Shown piece after piece: positions 53,622-63,762 of a stretch of DNA of 64,000 nt (positions are counted from its first letter, which is position 1; the number at the start of each line of letters is the position of its first letter). Under the pieces are notes generated by a model. That model was given only the letters and a program-made list of their open reading frames with translations. It was not told where the DNA came from and searched no databases. The stretch comes from DATJLY01 sp963773665. Lineage in GTDB: Bacteria > Pseudomonadota > Alphaproteobacteria > ATCC43930 > CGMCC-115725. Both the position numbers and the translations under genes were made by a program. The stretch spans positions 806,001 to 870,000 of the forward strand of contig CAVZBZ010000001.1 in NCBI GenBank assembly GCA_963773665.1, in the 5' to 3' direction.

Positions 53622-55035
53622 ATGGCGATGGCGCGCGCCGAAACCCGGTATGTCTGCCAGCAATGTGGCGCCGCGCATTCGAAATGGAGCGGCAAGTGCG
53701 ATGCCTGCGGCGCGTGGAACACGCTCGCCGAGGAAGCGGCGGGCGTCGTGCCGAAGGGCTTGGGCGGCACGCGTGGCAAGCTCGCGTTCCAGAGCCTCGA
53801 TGCCGCGCATGAGCGGCTGACGCGGCGCCTCACCGGCATCGCCGAGTTCGACCGCGTGTGCGGCGGCGGATTGGTGCCAGGCTCGGCGCTTCTCGTGGGC
53901 GGCGACCCGGGCATCGGCAAATCGACGTTGCTGCTGCAGATCGCGTCGGCGCTGGCCCAAGGGCGCGCGGGAGGGGCGCTCCGCTGCGCCTATGTCTCGG
54001 GCGAAGAGTCGCTCGACCAAATACGGCTCCGGGCCGAGCGGCTCGGCATCAAGAGCGCTCCGGTGATGCTTGCCGCCGCGACCAGCATCCGCGACATCGC
54101 AGGATCGCTCGACCGCGCCGACCCGCCCGACTTCGTCGTCGTCGATTCGATCCAGACCATGTATTTCGATCAGCTCGACAGCGCGCCGGGGACCGTGGGC
54201 CAGGTGCGGGCCTCGGCGCAGGAGCTGATCCGCCTGGCGAAGCGGCGCGGCTTCACCGTCATGTTGGTCGGCCACGTGACCAAGGACGGGCTCATCGCCG
54301 GCCCGCGCGTCTTGGAGCACATGGTCGACGCCGTGCTTTATTTCGAGGGCGAGCGCGGCCACCAGTTCCGCATCCTGCGCGCCGTCAAGAACCGCTATGG
54401 CCCGACCGACGAGATCGGCGTGTTCGAGATGACGGACGCTGGCTTGAGCGAAGTGCCGAATCCCTCGGCGCTGTTCCTCGGCGACCGCCAGGCGCCGTCC
54501 TCGGGCAGCCGCCGTCTTCGCCGGAATCGAGGGGACGCGGCCCATGCTGGTCGAGATCCAGGCGCTCGTCGCGCCCACCTCGTACGGCACGCCGCGCCGC
54601 GCCGTCGTTGGCTGGGACGGCAACCGGCTTGCCATGGTGTTGGCCGTGCTCGAGGCGCGTTGCGGCGTCGAGTTCGGCGCGCGCGACATCTATCTCAACG
54701 TCGCGGGCGGCCTGCGCATCGCCGAGCCCGCGGCCGACCTCGCCGCAGCGGCGGCGCTGCTCTCGGCGCTGACCGGGGCACCGGTCGCGGCGGACACGGT
54801 CGTGTTCGGCGAGATCGGACTGTCCGGCGAGGTGCGCGCCGTGGGCCAGGCGGATGCGCGGCTCAAGGAGGCGGCGAAACTGGGGTTTTCGGCTGCGATC
54901 CTGCCGCCGCGGCGCGGCCGGGGGGCGCCGGAGGCCGGGCTCGACCTCAAGGAGATCGCGCACGTGCGGGCGCTCGTCGCGATGTTCGAAGGGGCCGGGC
55001 GACGGCCGCAAAGGGTCGGCGGGGCGGTCGCATGA
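53622..55035 (+). CDS. radA: DNA repair protein RadA (one frame break)
   Basis: 470 residues after removing one base near 54510. N-terminal zinc finger CQQCG...CDACGAW, Walker A GGDPGIGKST, the RadA-specific motif KNRYGPTDE, then in the next frame the C-terminal Lon-protease-like domain (AGIEGTRPMLVEIQALV through LSGEVRAVGQADARLKEAAKLGF). Branch-migration helicase in recombinational repair. Two possible ATG starts (53622, 53628). Its stop overlaps the cvpA start (ATGA). Confidence 0.92.
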
Positions 55036-55709
55036 ACTCGCTCGACATCTGCGTCGTCGGATTGGTCATCCTGTCGGGGCTGATGGCGTTCGCGCGCGGC
55101 TTCGTGCGCGAGTGCCTGTCGATCGCGAGCTGGCTGGGCGCGACCGCCGCGGCCCTTTACGGGCTCCCCTACCTCCGCCCGATCGCCGAGCGCTATGTGC
55201 CGAAGGGCACGGTCGCGGACGCGGCGGCGGCAGGTGCCTTGTTCATCGCGACGCTCGTCGTGCTGACGATCGTCACCGGCATCATCTCGCGCCATGTGAA
55301 GCGCAGCTCGCTCTCGGCGCTCGACCGCACGCTGGGCCTGCTGTTCGGCCTGGGGCGCGGCGCGCTTCTGGTGACGATCGGGTTCTTGGCGCTCTCCTTC
55401 GTGCTGCCGGCGAAGGGCGAACGGCCGCAATGGATCGCCCAATCGCGCACCGCGCCGCTGTTCTCCCAGGCGACGGCGGCGATCGCGCGATTCGTGCCGG
55501 GCAGCTTGAAGGACCGCGCCTTGCAGATGAACCCGCAGCAGAATCTGCAGAACGAGTTCGAGAACGCGCTCCGCGCCTACAGCATACCAGCATCGCGCCA
55601 GGGTGGCGGCGCCGGCGGCGGCCCATCGAGCGAGGATCAGCAGCGCCTCAATCAGCTCATCCAGCAGCTCGACAAAAACCAGGGCCCAGGCGCGGCACAA
55701 GGCCGCTGA
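55032..55709 (+). CDS. cvpA: CvpA-family membrane protein
   Basis: 225 residues, four hydrophobic helices at the N-terminal side (LDICVVGLVILSGLMAFARGFVREC onward; DRTLGLLFGLGRGALLVTIGF) and a polar Gln/Gly-rich tail. Matches CvpA, originally tied to colicin V production and envelope stress; the gene regularly lies just before purF, as here. Overlaps the radA stop by four bases. Confidence 0.9.
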   Translation: MNSLDICVVGLVILSGLMAFARGFVRECLSIASWLGATAAALYGLPYLRPIAERYVPKGTVADAAAAGALFIATLVVLTIVTGIISRHVKRSSLSALDRTLGLLFGLGRGALLVTIGFLALSFVLPAKGERPQWIAQSRTAPLFSQATAAIARFVPGSLKDRALQMNPQQNLQNEFENALRAYSIPASRQGGGAGGGPSSEDQQRLNQLIQQLDKNQGPGAAQGR

Positions 55710-55810
55710 CATCTGGCGCGGCGATGCCGATCCGTGTAGAAGGAAGGCGCCTCGACATCGGCCAGTTTCGTACCCATCTTTTGGGCCAGGCAAGGCTTCA
55801 AGGCCGCCGC

Positions 55811-57267
55811 ATGCTGACCACGCACCCGTTCGACCGCGACGATGCACTGCACGAGGAATGTGGCGTCTTCGGCGTCTTCGGCCATGCCGAGGCGGCGGCG
55901 CTCGCGGCCTTGGGCCTCCATGCGCTGCAGCATCGCGGCCAGGAGGCGGCCGGCATCGTCGCCTATCGACGGCGAGCAGTTCCACGCCCATCGCAGCCCC
56001 GGCCATGTCGGCGACAATTTCAGCTCGAAGGACGTGATCGTCGCGCCTTTCGGGCCGTTCCGCCATCGGCCACGTGCGCTATGCCACGACCGGCGAGGTG
56101 GCGCAGCGCAACATCCAGCCGCTCTTCGCCGATTTCGAATTCGGCGGGCTCGCCATCTGCCACAACGGCAATCTCACCAATTCCTATCACCTGCGCCGGC
56201 AGCTCGTGCGCCGCGGCAGCCTGTTCCAGTCGACGAGCGACACCGAGGTCATCGTCCATCTGATCGCGACGAGCCTCAAGGACAGCGTCGAGGAGCGGCT
56301 CGTCGATGCGCTGCGCCAGGTGCAGGGCGCTTATTCGCTGGTCGCGCTGACCAAGGAGGGCGTGATCGCGGTGCGCGATCCGCTGGGCGTGCGGCCCCTC
56401 GTGCTGGGCCGGCTCGGCGATGCGTGGATCGTCGCGAGCGAGACCTGCGCGCTCGACATCATCGGCGCGACCTTCGAGCGCGACGTGCAGGCCGGCGAGA
56501 TGGTGGTGATCGGTCCGGGCGGCATGCGCAGCGTCCGCCCGTTCGACCGGGCGCGCAAACGCCTGTGCATCTTCGAGTACATCTATTTCGCGCGGCCGGA
56601 CAGCCTCGTTGACGGCGTCAGCGTCTATGACGCGCGGAAACGCATCGGCGCCGAGCTCGCGCGCGAGAGCCACGTGTCCGCCGACATGGTGATCCCGGTG
56701 CCGGATTCGGGCGTGCCCGCGGCGATCGGCTATGCCGCCGAATGCAAACTCCCGTTCGAGCTCGGCATCATCCGCAATCATTATGTCGGCCGCACCTTCA
56801 TCGAGCCGACCGACCAGATCCGCAATCTGGGCGTGAAGCTCAAGCACAACGCCAACCGCATCCTCGACGGCAAGCGCGTCATCCTGGTGGACGATTCGAT
56901 CGTGCGCGGCACGACCTCGACCAAGATCGTGGCAATGATGCGCCAGGCCGGCGCGCGCGAGGTGCACATGCGCATCTCGAGCCCGCCGACGACGCATCCG
57001 TGCTTCTACGGCATCGCCACGCCGACCAAGGAGCAGCTTCTCGCCTCGCACATGTCGGTGAAGGAGATGGAGCGCTTCATCGGCGCCGACAGCCTCGCGT
57101 TCGTTTCGATCGACGGGCTCTACCGCGCCGTCGGCGAGAACGGCCGCAACGCCAAGGCGCCGCAATATTGCGATGCGTGCTTCACCGGCGACTATGCCAT
57201 CCCGCTCATCGACCACGACGCCGGCAAGGTCCAGACCCAGCTTTCGCTCCTCGCCGAGACGGCGTAG
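55811..57267 (+). CDS. purF: Amidophosphoribosyltransferase PurF (two frame breaks)
   Basis: 484 residues after removing one base at about 55967 and one at about 56047. A short propeptide precedes the catalytic Cys of the glutaminase domain (HEECGVFGVFGH); GHVRYATTGE and ICHNGNLTN complete it. The PRPP loop VILVDDSIVRGTTS is in the phosphoribosyl domain. First step of purine synthesis. The last part CDACFTGDY is the usual C-terminal Cys pair region. Converges on a sensor kinase with a 23-base gap. Confidence 0.92.
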
Positions 57268-57290
57268 AAAGCGCGCCGTCCTGCCTGCGC

Positions 57291-59076
57291 CTAACCGTTT
57301 GCGGCGCGACGGCCGCGGCCGTCCGAAGCGAGCGCGTCCGCAAGCTCGTTCCCGCGCGGCAGGTAGATCGTAACGGCGGTGCCCCTGCCCTCAGCGCTCT
57401 TGATCGTCGTCGTGCCGCCGCACTGGCGGGACATGGCGTTGACCTGGGAGAGACCGAGCCCGGTGCCCCTGCCCGTCGGCTTCGTGGTAAAGAACGGCTC
57501 GAGCGCGCGGGAAGCGGTTTCAGGCGGCATCCCGCGGCCGGTGTCTTCGGCCATCAGCGCCACGAATTCGCCTTCGAGCCCGTTCGGGAAACCGCGCAGC
57601 AGGACGTTTCTCGTCGAGATCCGCAGCGCGCCGCCCGTCGGCATCGCATCGCGCGCATTCGTCGCGAGGTTCAGGACGGCGAGCGCAAGCTGGTCGGGAT
57701 CGCAATGCACGGTCCAGCCGTCCGAAACGAGATCGAGCGTCAGCTCGATATTCGAATTCACCACTTGCCGCAGCAGGACGTGAAGATCGCGCAGCCTGGC
57801 CGACAGGTCGAAATCCTCCATCTGCATGGGCTGACGGCGGGCGAATGCCAGGAGCGAGCGCGTCGCGGTCTCGCTCAGCTCCGCCGCCTTGATCGCGTTT
57901 TCAATGCGCCGCTCGAGTTTCGCGTCACCCAGCCTCCCCTGAAGCAGTTCCAGATTGCCGACGATGATGGTCAGCAGGTTGTTGAAGTCGTGCGCGACGG
58001 CGCCGGCGATCTCGCCGAGCGCCTCCATCTTCTGCAAGACCGTGACCTGCGCCTCGGCATCGGCGCGGCGCTTCATTTCGGCTTCGAGATCGGCGGCCGT
58101 GTGGTGCCAGTGCTTCGTCGCGGTTTGTTCGTGCTTGGCGCGCTGCAGCGCCAGTCCCGACATGGAGAAAAGCGCCGCGGCGAAGACAAGGATGAACGCG
58201 CCATAGATCGAGAGGTCCTTCCGCCACGGCGCCAGCGCGGCCTCTGTCCCGATCGTATAAATGCCGTAGGCATCGAAATGCCCGATCTTACGGAACGCGA
58301 AGAAATGCTCGTCTCCATCGGCGGCGATGGCGCGCATGGTGCCGCTATCAGCCGCCTCTACCGCTCGCACCATCGGCGTGTCCGGCGGCAGACGGCCTAT
58401 TTCGAGTGCGGGAACACGCGCGAGGATTACGCCGTCGCGCCGCATGAGGCCGAGGGCCGCGTCGGGAGCGGTCGCAAGGCCGCGCCAGAAATCGATGAAA
58501 TAGCTCGGATAGATCGTGACAATCACGAGGCCGTCGAACCCGGCCTTCGCCCCGGTGCGCCGCCGGACGAGGTTGAAATTCGTCTTTGCGAAAATTCGGC
58601 CACGGACGAGGCTGCTCACATATGTCCCGTCATCCTGGTCGCGGAGCGCATCAAAATAGTCGCGGTCGCGAACATTGGTCTCCGGCATCGGAAAAATCGC
58701 GCTCCCGTTCCGGGTATTGCCCGCGCCATCCGCGAGCCAGATCGATTTCGACCTGCGGGTACGTCTCCGTGATGTGCCGCAACCACTGGTGCAGCGCTTC
58801 CGATTGCGCGATATCGTCCCAGCTCATTCCACGGATATGCTCGTCGACGCGCATCGCCGCGAGTTCGTGGGTTTCGAACACATTCAACGCATGCTGATAC
58901 AGGATTTCGGATGCAGCGGTGGCGCGTTGTTCCGCGGTCTCGGCGACGTTCCTGCGATCGACGACGGCAATAACGGCGAACAGCAAGGCCGGCAGCACGA
59001 TCGAGGCCACCATCAGCAGCCGATAGGGCCAAAGGGCCTGAGAATGCTTCGCGCTGCGCGTGAGCTGATCGTGCAT
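57291..59076 (-). CDS. Membrane-bound sensor histidine kinase (one frame break)
   Basis: 594 residues after removing one extra T near 58747. First helix at about 17-40 (YRLLMVASIVLPALLFAVIAVV), a periplasmic Cache/PAS-like region of about 245 residues, second helix at about 287-310, then phosphoacceptor His at about 361 (GAVAHDFNNLLTIIVGNLELL) and HATPase (NLATNARDAM, DTGRGMPP, GRGTGLGLSQVN). No receiver domain and no adjacent regulator. The frame break is at QVE|SIWLADGAGNTRNG. Signal unknown. Confidence 0.85.
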
Positions 59077-59264
59077 GGCGCAATATTCGCAGTGCGGAGA
59101 CGAAAGGAGCAACGGTCCTTTAGGGCCATGCGCGGCAAATTGTCTGCCGAATCCGCGCTTATAAAACCCCTTGCACAACCGCTACGATAAACCTGGCGAG
59201 AAGCGGAGGTCGCGCGGGCGCGGCAGGCACGGTAGGATGCCGCAAACTCATTGGAGGGCGAGAC

Positions 59265-60050
59265 ATGATCTGGTGCCGCTTTCAGGCCGGCGGGACGGCG
59301 CATTTCGGCATTGTCGAGGGCGACAGCGTCACCGAAGTTGACGGCGTGCCGTGGGGCGACCACTCGGTCAGGCACATCAAGCACAAGCTCGCCGCGGTGA
59401 AGCTGCTGGCGCCGCTCATCCCCGGCACGTTCTATTGCGCCGGCGTCAATTACAAGAGCCACGTCATCGAGATGGCGAAGAAGCGCAACATCCCGTCGCC
59501 GAAATTCCCCGACGCGGCCGATATCGGCTATCGCTCGCCCAACGCGATCATCGCCAACGGCGAGGCGATCGTGAAGCCCAAAGACGCGGGCGAGGAGTTC
59601 CAGTACGAGGCCGAGCTCGTCGCCGTCATCGGCAAGAAGGGCAAGAACGTGCCGAAGGAGAAGGCTCTCGAGCATGTCTTCGGCTGGACCATCGGCAACG
59701 ATGTGAGCGAGCGCGCCTGGCAGCGCGGCGACCGCACCATGTGGCGCGGCAAGGACGCCGACACGTTCAAGCCGATGGGGCCGTGGATCGTCACCGGCCT
59801 TGACTATCGCAAGATGCGCACGATCGTGAAGCTCGACGGCAAGGAGGTCGAGAATTTCGCCACCGGCGACATGATCTTCAGCGTCGAGGATTTCATCGAG
59901 CGGATGACGAAATACGTCACCATCCATCCCGGCGACGTGATCTGGATGGGCACCGACGGCATCCCCGAGAACATGCGCCCGGGCCAGGTGTGCGAGATCG
60001 AGATCACCGGCATCGGCAAGCTCTCGAACCCGATCGTCCTGGAGAAGTAA
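59265..60050 (+). CDS. Fumarylacetoacetate hydrolase family enzyme
   Basis: 261 residues. Core motifs: YCAGVNYKSHVIEM, FQYEAELVAVIGKKG (metal-ligand Glu), GWTIGNDVSERAWQRGD, FKPMGPWIVTG, and IHPGDVIWMGTDGIPENM. The family includes FAH, 2-hydroxyhepta-2,4-diene-1,7-dioate isomerase, acylpyruvases and oxaloacetate decarboxylases. Exact substrate unknown. A GGAGGG Shine-Dalgarno lies seven bases upstream of the ATG. It abuts the convergent molybdenum hydroxylase gene. Confidence 0.9.
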   Translation: MIWCRFQAGGTAHFGIVEGDSVTEVDGVPWGDHSVRHIKHKLAAVKLLAPLIPGTFYCAGVNYKSHVIEMAKKRNIPSPKFPDAADIGYRSPNAIIANGEAIVKPKDAGEEFQYEAELVAVIGKKGKNVPKEKALEHVFGWTIGNDVSERAWQRGDRTMWRGKDADTFKPMGPWIVTGLDYRKMRTIVKLDGKEVENFATGDMIFSVEDFIERMTKYVTIHPGDVIWMGTDGIPENMRPGQVCEIEITGIGKLSNPIVLEK

Positions 60051-62377
60051 TCAGCGCGCGTTGAGCGCGCGCCAGACGCGCTCGGGCGTCGCGGGCATGT
60101 CGATGGCGCCGGCGCCGGCCGAGGCCAGCGCATCGACGACGGCATTCATCACTGCCGGCAACGCGCCGACCGTGCCTGCCTCGCCCGCGCCCTTGGCGCC
60201 CAACGGATTGAGCTTCGTCGGCACCGGATTGCTCTCGACCTCGAAGAACGGCATGTCGTCCGCGCGGGGCATGGCATAGTCCATGAACGATGCGGTCAGG
60301 AGCTGGCCTGACCCGCGCTCGTACACCACCTGCTCCATCAGCGCCTGGCCCGCGCCCTGCGCCACGCCGCCGTGGATCTGGCCCTTCAGGGTCTTGGGAT
60401 TGATGACGGTGCCGACATCGTCCACCACGGCATAAGATGCGATCTCGACCGCGCCGGTCGCAGGATCGATCTCGACCTCGCAGATATGGCAGCCGTTGGG
60501 ATAGGTGTCCTGCGTCGGCGCGAAGGTGCCGGTCTCGTAGAGGCCGGGCTCCGTGCCCTTGGGCAGGCGGTTGATCTGGTATGACGCGCGCGCGACCTCC
60601 TTCAAGCCCATGCCGCGATCGGTGCCCTCGACGCGAAAGCGTCCGTCGGCAAACGAGATGTCCGCCTCGCTCACCTCGAGGAGATGCGCCGCCAGCTTCT
60701 TCGCCTTCGTCACGATTTTTTGCGCCGCGATCGTGACCGCGGTGCCGCCGATCACGGTCGAGCGCGAGCCGTTGGTGCCGATGCCGAACGCGACCATGTC
60801 GGTGTCGCCGTCGGTGAAGCGGATGTCTCCCGGCTCGAGCCCAAGCGTCTCGATCAGGATCTGGCGGAAGATGGTCGGGTGCCCCTGCCCCTGGTTCTTG
60901 GTGCCCATGAGAAGGGCGGCGCCGCCGCTCGTGTCGAAGCGCACTTCGGCGAACTCGGCGCCCGGTCCGGCGGCGCGCTCGATCGCGTTGACGACGGCGA
61001 GCCCGCGCAGCTTCCCGCGCTTTTTCGACGCCTCGCGGCGTGCGGCAAATCCGGCCACATCGCCGACCTTCTCGGCCAAATCCATGTTGCGCGCGAACTC
61101 GCCGCAATCGTAGACCAGCCCGCCCAACGGCGTCTTGTACGGCATGGCATTGGGCGCGATCAGGTTCTTGCGGCGCAGATCGAGCCGGTCCAGGCCGAGC
61201 TCGCGCGCGGCATCGTCGATGATGCGCTCGATCATGTAGATCGCCTCGGGCCGGCCCGCGCCGCGATAGGGCGCGGTCGCGCTCATGTTGCTGAAGGCGA
61301 CGGTGAGGTGCGCGTGCGCCGCCGGGAAATCGTAGGTGCCGACCACCGCGCCGAGGCTCGTGAATGTCGCCAGCAGGTTGCGGTCGGAGGAGAGATATGC
61401 CCCGATATTGCTGATCGTCTTGACGCGGAGTCCCAGAAACTTGCCGTCGGGGCCGAGCGCCAGCTCGACATCGGCGACGACGTCGCGGCCGTGCTCGTCG
61501 GCCAGAAGCGCCTCGCTCCGCTCGCAGCGCCACTTCACCGGCCGGCCGAGTTTTTTGCGCCGCCCACAGCACGAGGCGATGCTCGACATACTGCCAGCCC
61601 TTGGTGCCGAACCCGCCGCCCACGTCGCCGGCGACGATGCGGATCGTCTGCTCGGGCACCTTGAAGATCGCGTTCGCCAGCATCTGCCGCACGCGATGCG
61701 GATACTGCACGTCGGCGTAGAGCGTGAACCGCTCCTCGCGCGGGTCCCACACGCCCAATGCGCCGCGCGGCTCCATGAACTGCGCGTGGACGCGGGTGAT
61801 GTCGTAGCGCCGCTTCACGACATGCGCGGCCTTGGCGAAGGCGGCATCGGCCGCTTCCTTGTTGCCGGTCGCGAACACGTGCGAGATGTTGTCGGCGCAT
61901 TCGTCCCACACCGCGGGCGCGCCGGGCTCGATCGAAGCGGCGGTCGAGGTCACGGCGGGCAGCGGGTCGAATTCGATGTCGATCGCGTCGGCCGCGTCCT
62001 TCGCTTGGGCCGAGCGTCTCGGCCACGACGAGCGCCACCGGGTCGCCGACATAGCGCACGCGGTCTTTCGCGAGGCCGGGGTGCGGGCGCGAGAACAGCG
62101 GCGAGCCGTCCGGGCGCTTCCTTTGAATCTGCACCTGCGTCGTGCCGAGCCGATCGGCGGCGAGGTCGGCTTGCGTGAAGATTCCGAGCACGCCCGGCAG
62201 CGCTTGTGCCACGCCCGTGTCGAGCCGCGCGATCTTCGCGTGCGCGTGCGGCGAGCGCAGCAGCACGGCATAGGCCTGGCCGGGCACGTTCACGTCATCG
62301 ACGTAGCGCCCGCCGCCCTGCAACAGCCGCGCATCCTCGAACCGGCTGACCGGCTGACCGATGCCGAATGGCCCCAT
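60051..62377 (-). CDS. Xanthine-dehydrogenase-family Mo hydroxylase large subunit (two frame breaks)
   Basis: 774 residues after removing one base near 62010 and one in the T6 run at 61551-61556. N terminus GQPVSRFEDARLLQGGGRYVDDV; GGGFGTKGWQYVEHRLVLWAA binds the cofactor; the active-site loop is APYRGAGRPEAIY, the form II type, not the Cys-containing AYRCSFR loop of true CO dehydrogenase; C terminus KGAGEAGTVGALPAVMNAV carries the catalytic Glu. Small [2Fe-2S] and FAD subunits are not adjacent. Substrate unknown. Confidence 0.87.
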
Positions 62378-62400
62378 GTCTTTCCCCGTCTTTCCTGGAT

Positions 62401-63753
62401 CTATCTTACCTGCCGTTCGTCGTCGGCGTAGGGATTCTTGCCCTTGCGCAGCATCATGCGGATCGGCACGCCGGGAAGGTCGAAAGTTTCGCGCAGAAGA
62501 TTGGTGAGATAGCGGCGATAGGCTTCCGGCAGCTCGCCCGGCTTCGAGGCGAAGAGCGCGAAGGTCGGCGGGCGCACGTTGACCTGCGTCGCATAGCGCA
62601 GCCTAAGGCGGCGGCCGGAGACCAATGGCGGCGGATTGCGCTCCTGCACCGCGGCGAGAAAGCGGTTCAGGCGCGGTGTCGGGATGCGGCGGTTCCACGC
62701 CGCATCCGCCGCGACCGCCGCCTGCATCAGCCGCTCGAGGCCCTTGCCTTCGAGTGCCGAAACCGTCACCGCGCTGAGCCCCGCGAGCTGCGGCAGCGAA
62801 TGCTCGATCGTCTCCTTGAAGTGGGCGAGTGCCGCCTTCTTGTCCTTGACGAGGTCCCATTTGTTGACGGCGAGGACGAGCGCGCGCCCCTCGTCGGCGA
62901 CGAGCCGCGCGATCGTCAGGTCCTGGCGCTCCAAGCCTTGCGTCGCGTCCACCACCAGCACGACCACTTCGGCGAAGCGGATCGTGCGCAGCGTGTCGCC
63001 GACGGCGAGCTTCTCCAGTTTCTCCTCGACCTTGGGCCGGCGGCGCAGTCCGGCGGTGTCGCACAGTTCGATCCTGCGCCCGTGCCAGAGCCACGGCAGC
63101 GCGATCGCATCGCGCGTGATGCCGGGCTCGGGCCCGGTCAGCATGCGGTCCTCGCCGAGGAGACGGTTGACGAGCGTCGATTTGCCGACATTGGGCCGGC
63201 CGACGATGGCGAGTTTCAGGGCGCGCTCCTCGCCCGAGGCCCGCGCCGGCTCGCGCTCCGCTGCGTCGGCGAGCGGCGCCAGCGCCTGGAACAGCGCATT
63301 GAGCCCCTCGCCGTGCTCGGCCGAGATCGGCACGGGATCGCCGAGCCCGAGGTCGAACGCTTCGAGCGATGCGGCGAAGGCCGCGCCCTCGGCCTTGTTC
63401 GCGACCAGGATCACGGGCTTGCCCGAACGGCGCAGCCAGTTTGCGAAGTGGCGGTCGAACGGCATCACTCCTGCCCGCGCATCGATGAGGAGCAGCGCCA
63501 CGTCGGCTTCGGCAAGCGCACGCTCGGTCTGCGCCCGCATGCGCGCGGCAAGCTCGCCCGGCGCCGCCTCCTCGAGCCCCGCGGTGTCGATCAAGCGGAA
63601 GCGCAGATCGCCCAGGCGCCCTTCCGCCTCGCGCCGGTCGCGCGTCACGCCCGGCGTATCGTCTACGAGCGCGAGGCGCTTGCCGGCGAGGCGGTTGAAC
63701 AAGGTCGATTTGCCGACATTGGGCCGGCCGAGGATCGCCACAGTGAAGGTCAC
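62401..63753 (-). CDS. der: Ribosome-associated GTPase Der (EngA)
   Basis: 450 residues with tandem G domains: first GRPNVGKSTLFNRLAG (residues 9-24) with DTPGVTRDRR and NKAEG, second GRPNVGKSTLVNRLLGE near 190 with DTAGLRRR and NKWDL, then a KH-like C-terminal domain (VRPPTFALFASKPGELPEAYRRYL). Needed for 50S subunit maturation. It lies nine bases downstream of the bamB end on the same strand, the usual alphaproteobacterial order. Intact. Confidence 0.97.
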   Translation of the reverse strand: MTFTVAILGRPNVGKSTLFNRLAGKRLALVDDTPGVTRDRREAEGRLGDLRFRLIDTAGLEEAAPGELAARMRAQTERALAEADVALLLIDARAGVMPFDRHFANWLRRSGKPVILVANKAEGAAFAASLEAFDLGLGDPVPISAEHGEGLNALFQALAPLADAAEREPARASGEERALKLAIVGRPNVGKSTLVNRLLGEDRMLTGPEPGITRDAIALPWLWHGRRIELCDTAGLRRRPKVEEKLEKLAVGDTLRTIRFAEVVVLVVDATQGLERQDLTIARLVADEGRALVLAVNKWDLVKDKKAALAHFKETIEHSLPQLAGLSAVTVSALEGKGLERLMQAAVAADAAWNRRIPTPRLNRFLAAVQERNPPPLVSGRRLRLRYATQVNVRPPTFALFASKPGELPEAYRRYLTNLLRETFDLPGVPIRMMLRKGKNPYADDERQVR

Positions 63754-63762
63754 CGGCCTCTC

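Noticed and set aside
49735..56050. Apparent placement of the extra bases exactly at codon boundaries
   Set aside because: Any four-base remainder between two good frames can be read as a codon plus one base, so the pattern arises from how the break is located, not from the DNA.
49735..62011. Genome-wide programmed +1 frameshifting as explanation of the broken genes
   Set aside because: No shared slippery motif or stop codon appears at the sites, several genes need multiple shifts, and intact genes (mlaE, cvpA, der) lie among them. Error insertion explains all cases.
60051..62377. Calling the Mo hydroxylase an aerobic CO dehydrogenase
   Set aside because: The active-site loop lacks the Cys-containing AYRCSFR motif of form I enzymes, and the CoxM/CoxS genes are absent.
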